Assembly: GCF_002944405.1 (NCBI RefSeq)
Contig: NZ_CP024307.1
Coordinates: 1,694,501-1,758,500, forward strand
Direction of reading: 5' to 3'
DNA: 64,000 nucleotides
Source: Sinorhizobium fredii
GTDB lineage: Bacteria; Pseudomonadota; Alphaproteobacteria; Rhizobiales; Rhizobiaceae
Position 1 is the stretch's first letter. Each line of letters begins with the position of its first letter. Of this stretch, positions 35,194 to 43,555 are shown piece after piece. The translations under genes were made by a program, and so were the position numbers. The notes beneath the pieces were generated by a model that saw nothing but the letters and a program-made list of their open reading frames with translations, was not told the origin of the DNA and ran no database searches.

Positions 35194-35240
35194 CTCCAAT
35201 CCGGAGTCGGTCCATTCGGCAGTTGTTCCGGTGGCGATTT

Positions 35241-35261
35241 ACCGCCAACGAACCGCCAACG
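35241..35261 (+). repeat. Candidate right integrase arm sites (two ACCGCCAACG repeats)
   Basis: ACCGCCAACG at 35241-35250 and 35252-35261, 84-104 bp inside attR, followed by further AACGG-type repeats up to about 35300. The same decamer occurs three times inside attL in the same orientation. Confidence 0.68.
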
Positions 35262-35344
35262 GAACAACGGAATCTAACGGGAACGAACGGGCATCAACGG
35301 GAGTGTCCCAAACGTCAACAACCGTTGCGTAGCCGTCCGAGGCG

Positions 35345-35393
35345 CTGGTTTGGGACCAGAGGGTCGGGAGTTCGAATCTCTCCACTCCGACCA
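35345..35393 (+). repeat. attR: right 49-bp direct repeat (partial tRNA-Pro copy)
   Basis: Exact copy of tRNA-Pro bases 9800-9848. It lacks the acceptor and D-arm 5' halves, so it is a scar of integration and not a working tRNA. Junction with the backbone is at 35393/35394. Confidence 0.95.
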
Positions 35394-35721
35394 TTTAAGC
35401 CCTTGATTTTTCAATCCGCTGGAGGCCAGCGGGCAGTCGACGACGCCCCCGCCGGTGAGGGCAGGAAATCGTGGCGCTCGGCCATCGCGGCAAGGGCGGC
35501 AGGCGCTCGAAAAAGCTGTAATTTCCTGACGCAAGTCATTCCGTTTTAAATCATTCTGCGCTAAGGGAAGACGGAGCATGGGGCAAAACTGCTCGCAGGC
35601 AGGATTTCGGCTTGCCAGCGATCCGGAAGAAACCGTGCTCAAAGCCGAAAGACGACAGCGACGTCGCGCATCCGGATGATGGGCCGGCGTCGAGATGAAA
35701 GACGGGAGCCGTTTGAAAGCA

Positions 35722-36027
35722 ATGTCCGCGAAGATCTATCGTCCCGCGAAGACAGCCATGCAGTCCGGCAAGGCCAAGACGCATCTGTGGGTCTTGGAGT
35801 TCGATCAGGAAAAGCCGCGCACCATCGACCCGATCATGGGCTACACGAGCTCCGGCGACATGCGGCAGCAGTTGCGGCTGACCTTCGAGACCGCCGAGCA
35901 AGCGATCGCCTATGCCGAACGCAACGGCATCGAATACCGCGTCATCGCGCCGAAGGACGCGACGCGCAAGAGTGTGTCCTATTCGGACAATTTCCGTTTC
36001 AACCGGATGCAGCCCTGGACCCATTGA
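35722..36027 (+). CDS. NADH dehydrogenase (complex I) NDUFS4-like accessory subunit
   Basis: A 101-residue member of the ETC complex I subunit family (NDUFS4-like), an alphaproteobacterial accessory subunit of respiratory complex I on the cytoplasmic side. Signatures: MSAKIYRPAKTAMQSGKAKTHLW at the start, then PIMGYTSSGDMRQQLRLTFETAEQAIAYAERNGI and the KSVSYSDNFRFNR.QPWTH end. The ATG at 35722 fits the family length of about 100; an upstream start at 35695 is unlikely. It sits alone ahead of tRNA-Arg, outside the island. Confidence 0.95.
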   Translation: MSAKIYRPAKTAMQSGKAKTHLWVLEFDQEKPRTIDPIMGYTSSGDMRQQLRLTFETAEQAIAYAERNGIEYRVIAPKDATRKSVSYSDNFRFNRMQPWTH

Positions 36028-36050
36028 AGGCCCGGGCGAACCGGCCTGAC

Positions 36051-36127
<77 letters not shown>

Positions 36128-36188
36128 AACTACTATCTAACCAATCGATTCTATTTAAGGTGCGACCGGGCAGGGTTATAGGTGCGAC

Positions 36189-36330
36189 CTACATTCTGTT
36201 CGCAAGGCGTTCCGAAGCGGCCTTCGCGAGGCGCTTCTTATCGGCTTCCTTCGTATAGACTTCGGCCATCGCGAGTCGGGTCCAGCCGTACATTGCCATC
36301 AACTCATGAGCCCGCAACGCTGCCCATCGC
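36189..36330 (-). pseudogene. C-terminal remnant of a tyrosine integrase
   Basis: The minus strand from about 36330 to the TAG at 36191-36189 reads ALRAHELMAMYGWTRLAMAEVYTKEADKKRLAKAASERLANRM, the typical end of phage-type integrases (G-W-x-x-L-x-M-A-E-x-Y-T with the catalytic Tyr). Upstream catalytic parts are missing and another gene overlaps the break. It lies directly after tRNA-Arg, pointing towards it, so it marks a decayed element. Confidence 0.75.
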
Positions 36331-36618
36331 TTTTGCCTCAGTGTGTGGCGCGAAGAAGCAGCGGATCGTCATATGCGGGGCGGACGTGCAGATGTGATAC
36401 TGGCTGTCTTCGCTCTCTAAAACCCGGTTCTTGGGGATGAAGTATCTTGTCTTGGACCCGGTGCGGATGTTGAAGTTGCCGCCCGGCAGCGGCTCGACAT
36501 AGCGCGGGCTGATGACCCGGCAGTCCTTGTTGTCGCAGCATTCGTAGCCGGTGACCGGATCATGGTGGCCGGAATACCAGTTATGGGCGACAGCGAGAGC
36601 GATGAGGACGAGCTTCAT
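36304..36618 (-). CDS. Small exported cysteine-containing hypothetical protein
   Basis: A 104-residue protein from the ATG at 36618. A short export signal (MKLVLIALAVA) is followed by HNWYSGHHDPVTGYECCDNKDCRVI, a cysteine pattern seen in small rhizobial phage- or element-borne proteins, and then a beta-rich part. The 3' end runs over the integrase remnant, so the natural C-terminus may be altered. Probably cargo of the decayed element at tRNA-Arg. Function unknown. Confidence 0.65.
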   Translation of the reverse strand: MKLVLIALAVAHNWYSGHHDPVTGYECCDNKDCRVISPRYVEPLPGGNFNIRTGSKTRYFIPKNRVLESEDSQYHICTSAPHMTIRCFFAPHTEAKAMGSVAGS

Positions 36619-36718
36619 GTCGCTTGACCTTCTCGGCGCCGAGGGCCTAACGCTCAACTTCGAAAAGCCCCACGGTATGATAGTAGGGCACGTTTGCGAG
36701 CGCTCCAAGCGTTACCGA

Positions 36719-36850
36719 TTAACGGCGGACCGCGGCCTTGCCAACGGCCTTCTGATACAGCCGCTCGATCTTGTGACCGGTCGACCAAAGCAGTTCGCAA
36801 CCGATGCCTTCGGAAGCGCCGAACCTCGCCTTTCGGTTCCAGTCTACAAG
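36719..36850 (-). pseudogene. Possible decayed coding fragment
   Basis: The minus strand reads DWNRKARFGASEGIGCELLWSTGHKIERLYQKAVGKAAVRR then stop (36721-36719). The composition looks coding, but no start with a ribosome-binding site was found and I do not recognise a family. It may belong to the same decayed element. The remaining 36851-37138 shows nothing further. Confidence 0.3.
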
Positions 36851-37138
36851 CTCTAGGGTCAAAATACGAAACCATTCCTAAGCCGGACGGTTAGATTGGA
36901 TCGTCTTCCCTATCCGCGCCGATCAAGGTGGAGTCAGAACAACGCTTACGGTGACGGGGCGCGAGCACCCATATTGCCTGGGACTATTGAGAAAGCAGCG
37001 TCCGCCCGGATCGCGAACGCTGCTTCTGTCTCTTGGCCATTCATCAGGTATCGCCGGAGGAGGCGACAGTCATCTAATTCTAAACCTCTGAATTTGTTCC
37101 ATAGATGCGAACAGCGGGTGGTGATGTACGCGCGGGGA

Positions 37139-37369
37139 TCACTGAAGCGTCGACGTTATGATGGTCGGCGCATCGTCGCCTTCGCCCCTATCAAGAAACT
37201 GAACTAGTGCCGACACGAGACTCTCGGCGCTCTCTCGATCGAGCTCGAGCAGGATAATCTCGTCCCCGTCTGACATAAGCTCAAGCGTTCCAATGAGCGG
37301 GTCAGTCGAGTGCACGCTTATGTCGTTGCCCTGATACTCGGTGGTGGTCGTGTTCCGATCGTCTTCCAT
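37139..37369 (-). CDS. Small acidic hypothetical protein
   Basis: A 76-residue protein; the ATG at 37369 has GGAGG upstream. Sequence MEDDRNTTTTEYQGNDISVHS, then TLELMSDGDEIILLELDRESAESLVSALVQFLDRGEGDD. Low predicted pI; no family recognised. It may be an ordinary rhizobial small protein. Confidence 0.6.
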   Translation of the reverse strand: MEDDRNTTTTEYQGNDISVHSTDPLIGTLELMSDGDEIILLELDRESAESLVSALVQFLDRGEGDDAPTIITSTLQ

Positions 37370-37613
37370 GGGTGCCTCCGCCAGAGTATCACACGCGATC
37401 ATCGACCTGAGAGGCCTCATCCTGTCAATTTGGCTTTCCGAAGTACTCGCTGTGACGGCGATGGCAAGCCATATAGTGCGAGTGCCCGCACCGGGGGACA
37501 GGACGGGCACTCATTAACAGGTGGGGGGACCTGTGCCGCTGAGACAATTATGCGGCACCAAGATAATCCAGCGGGGGCGTCATTGTTCCGATTCCCCGCA
37601 GCCGACCTTGAAA

Positions 37614-38030
37614 TTATCTCCTCGGCCCGAGCGGCCCTGTTCCGCTGCGGCCGTGATAGAAAGCCGGGTCGTAAACAATCTCGAATTCGGCTTTGAGCCG
37701 CTCGGCCAACCGCTTCGAGATCTCCCGCTTCGCCGCGTCCCTTGGCGTGGCGTCGATACCGACTAGCACGGCGCAATCCCCGACCGGTATCTCCCATATG
37801 GCGGCGCGCAGGAATTCCTGCACGATCGCATCGTCAACAGCCTCTCCATGGCGCCGAAAGCCGATCTGTGCCCTCAAAGCCGTTACGATGTCGCGGGCAA
37901 AGAGGGTGGAGCACTGTGGATCACGCCGCCGCCGCTGACCCTTCGCCGCTAGTCCATTCAGGACAGGGCGGCCGACCATAGCGAAGCGAGTGAAGATTGC
38001 GCGTTCGAGATCGTATTCTGGCGCCGACAT
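37614..38030 (-). CDS. Hypothetical protein
   Basis: A 138-residue protein with AGGAGG seven bases before the ATG at 38030. Predicted alpha/beta: LERAIFTRFAMVGRPVLNGLAAKGQ, then FARDIVTALRAQIGFRRHGEAVDD and AAIWEIPVGDCAVLVGIDATPRDAAKREISKRLAERL. No family recognised. Confidence 0.62.
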   Translation of the reverse strand: MSAPEYDLERAIFTRFAMVGRPVLNGLAAKGQRRRRDPQCSTLFARDIVTALRAQIGFRRHGEAVDDAIVQEFLRAAIWEIPVGDCAVLVGIDATPRDAAKREISKRLAERLKAEFEIVYDPAFYHGRSGTGPLGPRR

Positions 38031-38574
38031 GCGGTTTCCTCCTCGAATCGAGTTTGTCGGTATCCCGCATGTCGTGAATGGCGCGCCGCTTCGCCCGGTC
38101 GCGTTCTTAATATGTTCTCATCATCCGAACAGTCAATGCGACGGTTTGCCGATGCACGGAAGAGTCTGCGCTATAGACCCTGAGCGGAGACGACAAGACA
38201 GGCTCTCGGACGGGCACAGCCATCCGCCCTCCGGAGCAAGGTCCCTTCGCCGGGACGATGGATGGGTTGGGCCGCTATGCGATCAGCAGCACGAGGTAAC
38301 TGTGCCTCTAAAGATTGTCCAACCGGTCCTCAGCAGACTCCATAGAGCAGCGGCCCAGCTCCGACTGCGGACAGAAGCAAGCACTTGGAACTCCCCAGTC
38401 GGCGGGGACGCATGCGCACGCTTCACGTGTTGTTGATCGTGATCTAGCAGCGGCTGGTTGCGCTGCACCCTTTTTGCTGGTCTTTTTCGCGCCTGCGAAC
38501 AGATCGCTTCTGCAACCCGCCGGACGAGAGACATTCCTCCCAGTCCGACGTCCGGCCAGAAAGAGGATCCGAAC
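38031..38574. other. Gene-poor stretch before the carbonic anhydrase
   Basis: 544 bp without a convincing gene. Open frames on either strand lack ribosome-binding sites and good composition. It presumably contains the promoter of the carbonic anhydrase-SulP operon, but no clear -35/-10 pair was found. Confidence 0.5.
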
Positions 38575-39279
38575 ATGGGTGATCTCCTCAAAGGTATCTC
38601 CAATTTTCGCGGCGCGGTGTTTCCCAACCAATCGGCGCTTTACCGCAAGCTGGCGAGGGAAGGCCAGCAACCACAAGCTTTGATGATATCCTGTGCCGAT
38701 AGCCGGGTGATGCCCGAGACGATCACGCAAGCAGGTCCCGGAGATCTCTTCGTCTGCCGCAATGCCGGCAATATCGTTCCACCGTTCTCGACCCTCAACG
38801 GCGAGGTCTCCTCGGCAATCGAATATGCCATTCTGGCGCTTGGCGTAAGTGATATCGTCGTGTGCGGCCATTCGGACTGCGGGGCGATGAAGGGCCTGTG
38901 CCATCCGGAGTTGCTCCAGCCGATGCCCAATGTCGCGGCCTGGCTGCGCCACAGTCACGCCGCCTATTCGATCGTCTGCCGGGCCTATCCTGACGACCTT
39001 TCCGAAACTGACCGCGTGCGCGCCGTGGCGATGGAAAACGTCGTCGTTCAGCTCGATCACCTGAAGACGCATCCTTCCGTGGCCGCAAAACTCGCCACCA
39101 GCGAGATCACCCTTCATGGCTGGTTCTTCGACATCGAGACCGGCGAAGTCCAGGTCTATGACGGGGCGACAGCGACCTTCACGGTGCCGCAGGACGGGGA
39201 GCCGCTGCCGGTCGCGTTCACCGGCCGCGATCGCCCGCATGTCATGCCGCAAATCGCAGCAACACTTGCCGCGGAGTAG
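38575..39279 (+). CDS. Beta-carbonic anhydrase
   Basis: A 234-residue beta-class carbonic anhydrase interconverting CO2 and bicarbonate. Zinc ligands and catalytic Asp are visible: SCADSR (C42, D44) and GHSDCGAM (H102, C105). It starts MGDLLKGISNFRGAVFPNQ; the ATG at 38575 follows AAGAGGATCC. The next gene, four bases on, encodes a SulP transporter, so the pair probably supplies or removes bicarbonate at the membrane. Identity is clear; direction of flow is not. Confidence 0.95.
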   Translation: MGDLLKGISNFRGAVFPNQSALYRKLAREGQQPQALMISCADSRVMPETITQAGPGDLFVCRNAGNIVPPFSTLNGEVSSAIEYAILALGVSDIVVCGHSDCGAMKGLCHPELLQPMPNVAAWLRHSHAAYSIVCRAYPDDLSETDRVRAVAMENVVVQLDHLKTHPSVAAKLATSEITLHGWFFDIETGEVQVYDGATATFTVPQDGEPLPVAFTGRDRPHVMPQIAATLAAE

Positions 39280-39283
39280 CGCC

Positions 39284-40813
39284 ATGACAGCCAATAGCTC
39301 GTCCTTTTCGCGCGACCTCGCCTCGTCGCTGGTCGTTTTTCTCGTTGCCATTCCGCTGTGCCTCGGGATCGCAATCGCCTCCGGCGTGCCGGCTTCCATG
39401 GGCCTGATCTCCGGGATCATCGGCGGCATCGTCGTCGGCTTCCTGTCGGGCTCGCCGCTGCAGGTCTCCGGACCTGCCGCCGGACTTGCCGTCATCGTCT
39501 TCGGCTTCGTAGAGGACTACGGCGTCGCCATGCTCGCTCCCGTCCTGCTCGTCGTCGGATTCCTGCAGATCGCCGCGGGATTCCTGCGGGTCGGCTCCTG
39601 GTTCCGGGCGATCTCGCCGGCCGTGGTTCATGGCATGCTCGCCGGTATCGGTATTCTGATCATCTTGGGGCAAATTCATGTGCTGATGGATGCCAAGCCC
39701 GCTGCCGGCGGGATGGAGAACGTCGCGGCGATCGAGGACAGTCTCGCCCGTCTTTGGGGGACTGGCCTGACAAGCGAGGCAACCGCGTTGAAGGTTGGCC
39801 TCATATCTCTCCTTGCAATGGTGTGCTGGGAGAAGTGCCGGCCGAAATCCCTTGCGCTGGTTCCGGGAGCGCTGGTCGGGGTCGCGTCGGCGACGGTTCT
39901 CGCCGCCGCATTGGAATTGCCGATCGCACGAGTGGAGGTGCCCGCCTCACTCGTCGAAAGCATAACACTGCCGAGTGTGGATAGCTTTGCCCGGATGGTC
40001 GAGCCCGGCGTCATCCTCATGGCGGTGATGATCGCCGTTATCGCCAGTGCCGAAACCCTTCTCTCGGCTGCGGCCGTCGACCGGATGCATGACGGGGTGC
40101 GTACCAAATTCAACAAGGAGCTGTTCGCCCAGGGCGTCGGCAACGGGCTCTGCGGCCTCCTCGGCGGATTGCCAATCACCGGCGTTATCGTCCGTTCCTC
40201 CGCGAACATACAGGCCGGTGCACGCACGCGGGCCTCCGCCATCCTGCACGGGATATGGATATTAAGCCTGGTGGCGCTGGCGCCGGCCCTGTTGACCTTG
40301 GTCCCCTTGTCGGCGCTTGCCGCGGTTTTGCTCGTCACGGGATGGCGGTTGATCAGCCTGCGCCATGTCCGCCACCTTTTCGAGCACCATGGATTGGTCC
40401 CGGTCGGCATCTGGGCGGTGACCGTCGCAATGGTCGTCCTGCAGGACCTGCTGGTCGGTGTCGCGCTTGGCCTGGCGCTGTCGATCATCGAGATCGTGCC
40501 GTACCTTCGCCGAAAGCTTGCGATCAGGCATGCCGAGATAGACGAGGAAATCCATGTCCAACTCGGCGGCGCCGCCACCTGCAGGGACGTGCCTATACTG
40601 CTCAACACGCTCGAGCAGTTGCCCGAAGGCCGTAAGGTGAGGATCGTCGGTGAGGACCTTCATTACATGGATCACACCAGCGCAGAGACCATCAGCGAAT
40701 GGTTACGGCGCGAGGCGAGGTCCGGCCGGGCCATCGAGGTCCATCCGCCGCGGGCAGTGCGGCATCCCCGGCTGAAACCACTGTTTCAGCGATTTTCCAC
40801 TGAGGTCGCATAG
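39284..40813 (+). CDS. SulP family anion (probably bicarbonate) transporter
   Basis: A 509-residue inner-membrane SulP protein with about 11-13 hydrophobic segments up to residue about 410 and a C-terminal STAS domain (about 415-505: IVGEDLHYMDHTSAETISEWL). The N-terminal SLVVFLVAIPLCLGIAIASGVP and SGSPLQVSGPAAG are family signatures around the anion site. Pairing with a carbonic anhydrase is typical of SulP bicarbonate uptake systems such as BicA-like ones, so bicarbonate is the likely substrate; sulfate is possible. ATG at 39284, four bases after the carbonic anhydrase stop. A strong terminator follows. Confidence 0.92.
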   Translation: MTANSSSFSRDLASSLVVFLVAIPLCLGIAIASGVPASMGLISGIIGGIVVGFLSGSPLQVSGPAAGLAVIVFGFVEDYGVAMLAPVLLVVGFLQIAAGFLRVGSWFRAISPAVVHGMLAGIGILIILGQIHVLMDAKPAAGGMENVAAIEDSLARLWGTGLTSEATALKVGLISLLAMVCWEKCRPKSLALVPGALVGVASATVLAAALELPIARVEVPASLVESITLPSVDSFARMVEPGVILMAVMIAVIASAETLLSAAAVDRMHDGVRTKFNKELFAQGVGNGLCGLLGGLPITGVIVRSSANIQAGARTRASAILHGIWILSLVALAPALLTLVPLSALAAVLLVTGWRLISLRHVRHLFEHHGLVPVGIWAVTVAMVVLQDLLVGVALGLALSIIEIVPYLRRKLAIRHAEIDEEIHVQLGGAATCRDVPILLNTLEQLPEGRKVRIVGEDLHYMDHTSAETISEWLRREARSGRAIEVHPPRAVRHPRLKPLFQRFSTEVA

Positions 40814-40819
40814 GATATT

Positions 40820-40844
40820 GGGAGGGCAGTCGCCCTCCCTTTTT
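40820..40844 (+). terminator. Rho-independent terminator of the carbonic anhydrase-SulP operon
   Basis: Perfect 8-bp stem GGGAGGGC/GCCCTCCC with loop AGTC, followed by TTTTT, seven bases after the SulP stop. Confidence 0.95.
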
Positions 40845-41297
40845 CCGCTCTAGGGGGTACAGTCTCTGCGCTTTGGCCGCGGCGCAGATCATGCGGCGTA
40901 GCTAGAATAGCGGAGTCTACGATTCAATTCCTTTCAAGGCGAGGGATAGGAGTCGGCATCCCGGCTTGGGGGCATGTTGCCGGCTTTCGATTGTCGCAGT
41001 CGGGTGGATAGCCGAAAGTTATTGGGATGGCACTGAATGACCGCTGAACGCCACAATGCGGATGTCGGCGCGGGCACGATCGTGACAACGCAGGATGTAC
41101 GGCTCGGCCCTGATCTCAAGTCTAGGCCGTGGCTTTTCGAAAAGACCAAACACGGGCGACGAATCCATTCAAGGGAAAAGATACGGGGTCGGGATTCGAC
41201 CCCAAAGCGGGACATGCGCTTCGAATGCCGCTATTCTCTCGTCGCAGATCCGCTTCGTCCCGGAGCGTCATCTGGAGAAAACTGAGGCCAACGCCTT
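40845..41297. other. Gene-poor stretch between the SulP operon and the polysaccharide locus
   Basis: 453 bp with no supported gene. A frame at 41037-41285 (+) lacks a ribosome-binding site and family likeness. Nothing else was seen. Confidence 0.5.
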
Positions 41298-42398
41298 CTA
41301 CAGGAAATGGGCCAGTCTATGAATTGCGAGGCCCGCAAATGTCAGGGCGCATGCGGTCGTCATCCACATTACTGGCCGCAAGCGGCTTGGGGAGATACCC
41401 GCACTCGTTGCGATCTGAATGATCGCCAGCCCTGTCAGGGTGGCCACCCCGCTTACCAAACCGAATGTTCCCTGTGGCTGCGGCAATGACGGATTGGCCG
41501 GCCTTTCCTGTAGACGCACCGCAAGGTCGAGCGTCGCATCGTTCCCCCTTGCTGTGCCGATGTTGACAGCATCGACGTTGGAAAGGGCTTTAAGCCTTTC
41601 CCGCATCTCCTCTACCTTGCCGCGCTCGTAGCGCTCTCCGGGCCGGAAGGGGATGAGGCGCTTGATCTCACTCTCGCGCAGGCGGCGCAAGCCGTCGAAC
41701 GTCACTGTGCCAAAACGCAATCTAGGACCAGCTTCGAGGTGCACGAGGGCGGTTACAACGCCGTTCCCCGAGCGGATCCACTCCACCTTGCTGAGCTGTG
41801 CCAGAGCAAAATCGATCTCACCGACCCGATAGAGGATGCGGCTGCCTAGGTTGTCCGCAGCCTGTGCGCTGGCGGGTTGACCTATGTAGTCATCGATAAT
41901 GGATGCAAGTTCGTCAATCACCTGTCGATCGAGTTCCTGCTGCTTAACTCCTTTCAGGAGTACAGCCGCCACAGTATAAAGCTTACCCAGCGACGGCCGG
42001 AGCACCAATCCGGTGCTGGAACGATCCAGAGCGACCTGCGCATCCAGATATCCGAGCTCGACCATGACCCGTTTCAGCCTTGTGCGTTCATGCTCGACAG
42101 GGCTTTCCAGATCATTGGCCGAGATCGTATTTCCAGCTCGCATGCCCTCGATCAAGAGTGGCAACTGATAGGCTTCCCGAAGTGCCGATGCGATGGCCGG
42201 CTGCGCTACGTTCCGCGTGTCAAGCTCTACCGGCGACGCGGCTTTGGCCGGCACCACCGACGCCAAGACTAACCCGAAACAGAGGATCACGCTTAAAGAT
42301 TGGCCACAGCTTCTTATGAGAACTCGACCTTCACGCGCGTTCTGTGTCGGTGTATATTCAAGCGGTTTGGTAGTTTCGAGGTTGCCCCAACTTTTCAT
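41298..42398 (-). CDS. POTRA-domain envelope protein without a beta-barrel
   Basis: About 366 residues from the ATG at 42398 (another ATG at 42428; neither has a clear ribosome-binding site). A signal or anchor segment (SVILCFGLVLASVVPAKA) ends near residue 54. About 100-280 are POTRA-like repeats as in TamA/BamA (LYTVAAVLLKGVKQQELDRQVI; LRFGTVTFDGLRRLRESEIKRLIPFRPGERY, EEMRERLKALSNVDAV). Where TamA would have its barrel, this protein has a short Pro-rich linker and two hydrophobic helices (SGVATLTGLAIIQIATSAG, MTTACALTFAGLAI), so it appears inner-membrane anchored with POTRA domains in the periplasm. It heads a polysaccharide locus on the opposite strand. Confidence 0.8.
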   Translation of the reverse strand: MKSWGNLETTKPLEYTPTQNAREGRVLIRSCGQSLSVILCFGLVLASVVPAKAASPVELDTRNVAQPAIASALREAYQLPLLIEGMRAGNTISANDLESPVEHERTRLKRVMVELGYLDAQVALDRSSTGLVLRPSLGKLYTVAAVLLKGVKQQELDRQVIDELASIIDDYIGQPASAQAADNLGSRILYRVGEIDFALAQLSKVEWIRSGNGVVTALVHLEAGPRLRFGTVTFDGLRRLRESEIKRLIPFRPGERYERGKVEEMRERLKALSNVDAVNIGTARGNDATLDLAVRLQERPANPSLPQPQGTFGLVSGVATLTGLAIIQIATSAGISPSRLRPVMWMTTACALTFAGLAIHRLAHFL

Positions 42399-42490
42399 TT
42401 TGTGCGTCACGCGTCTATAATACTGCATCGGGTTTCAGTCTGCCGCATAACTGGGTTAGCACCTCCTTGGCGACCGCATTATCGCACGAA

Positions 42491-43555
42491 ATGGATGGTG
42501 AGTCCGTGGCTAACGTCGGTCTGTCTCGTTTCGATAATCCGGCCGCTGAGACCATCTGGCGCGAACTCTATCAGCGGAATGACGAGGCGATCGCCAGCCT
42601 GTCGCCTGAATGGGCCGAGGCGGTCGTAGCTGCTGGCAACTTCCGCAGCAGCCCGCAGTTCTATGAGTTCGACGACGGGGCCCGCGCTGTGCTTCCCCTG
42701 TTTACCAAGGGCGTCGGTTCGTTACGCTACGCCTGGTCGCCGCCGCCGGCCTGGGGGTTCGGCGGCATCCTGTCTGATGGCGCAGTCACGCCCGCGCATC
42801 TCGAGACTATTTTCGCGCATCTCGAAACCTTCCCCTGTCTCGGCGTCAAGATCCGGCCGAACCCGCTTACCGCCGACCTCTGGGCAGCCGGGGCCAGACC
42901 GGCGTGGACTTCAATCCCTCGCTGCGCGCATGTGGTCGACCTTTCGGGAGGTTTCGACGCTGTGCGCGGACGCTTCCACCGCAATGCCCACACAAACATC
43001 CGCCGCGCACGCAGGCTAGGCGTTGAAGTGGATGTGGGTAACAGTGAGGGGTTGATCGACGAATTTCATGAGCTGCTCCAACTCTCCTTCGTTCGCTGGG
43101 CGCGCAAGCAGCACGAACCGGCGGCGCTCGCGTGGTTGCGCGGCGTACGCAGGGACCCGCGTGCGAAATTCGCGGCAATGGCCGCGCGGATGGGCGACGC
43201 GTGTCGTCTTTATGTCGCGCGCGTCGACGGGCAGCCAGCGGCGGCGATCCTGGTCCTCTTAGGGGGGCAGGCACATTACACGCGGGGTGCGATGAGCGAA
43301 GCCCTCGCCGGAAAATCCGGCGCCGCCTACTTGCTGCAGGCGATCGCGATCGAGGATGCCTGCCGTCGGGGCTGCACGCGATACCATATGGGCGAAACGG
43401 GAAATTCAACGTCGCTCGCACAGTACAAATCCAGATTCGGAGCCGTTGCCGTTCCCTATGCGGAATACCGTTACGAGCGGTTTCCACTGGCCCGGCTCGA
43501 CGGGTTTGCTCGAGGGGCCGTCAAACGCATTCTGGGGTTTCGCGATGCACCCTAA
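42491..43555 (+). CDS. FemAB/GNAT-like acyltransferase of the polysaccharide locus
   Basis: A 354-residue protein resembling the FemAB-like, GNAT-fold acetyltransferase_6 (BioF2-like) group common in exopolysaccharide clusters. The N-terminal half has PEWAEAVVAAGNF and LPLFTKGVGSLRYAWSPPP; the C-terminal GNAT half starts at FHRNAHTNIRRARRLGVEV and contains YVARVDGQPAAAILVLLGG, SGAAYLLQAIAIEDACRRG and MGETGNSTSLAQYKSRFG. It probably transfers an acyl or aminoacyl group to a sugar of the repeat unit. ATG at 42491 is one of several possible starts. Overlaps the next gene by 11 bp. Confidence 0.78.
   Translation: MDGESVANVGLSRFDNPAAETIWRELYQRNDEAIASLSPEWAEAVVAAGNFRSSPQFYEFDDGARAVLPLFTKGVGSLRYAWSPPPAWGFGGILSDGAVTPAHLETIFAHLETFPCLGVKIRPNPLTADLWAAGARPAWTSIPRCAHVVDLSGGFDAVRGRFHRNAHTNIRRARRLGVEVDVGNSEGLIDEFHELLQLSFVRWARKQHEPAALAWLRGVRRDPRAKFAAMAARMGDACRLYVARVDGQPAAAILVLLGGQAHYTRGAMSEALAGKSGAAYLLQAIAIEDACRRGCTRYHMGETGNSTSLAQYKSRFGAVAVPYAEYRYERFPLARLDGFARGAVKRILGFRDAP

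Larger units (their letters stand above)
9849..35393. mobile_element. Integrative element in tRNA-Pro with a replication module and defence cargo
   Basis: About 25.5 kb between the two 49-bp direct repeats. It contains a tyrosine integrase next to the right end, an overlapping excisionase-like gene, a Rep-type initiator with an iteron array, two C5 methyltransferases, Vsr, several nucleases, a Z1 ATPase and many unrecognised genes with phage/plasmid-like packing (ATGA and TGATG overlaps). No relaxase, coupling protein, mating-pair or virion gene was recognised, so it is not visibly self-transmissible. Backbone genes resume at 35722. Confidence 0.93.

Noticed and set aside
35345..35393. Second tRNA-Pro gene
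   Set aside because: Only the 3' 49 bases are present, without the 5' acceptor half; it is the attR scar.
38308..39495. Long minus-strand frame across the carbonic anhydrase
   Set aside because: Antisense to two genes with clear motifs; a shadow.
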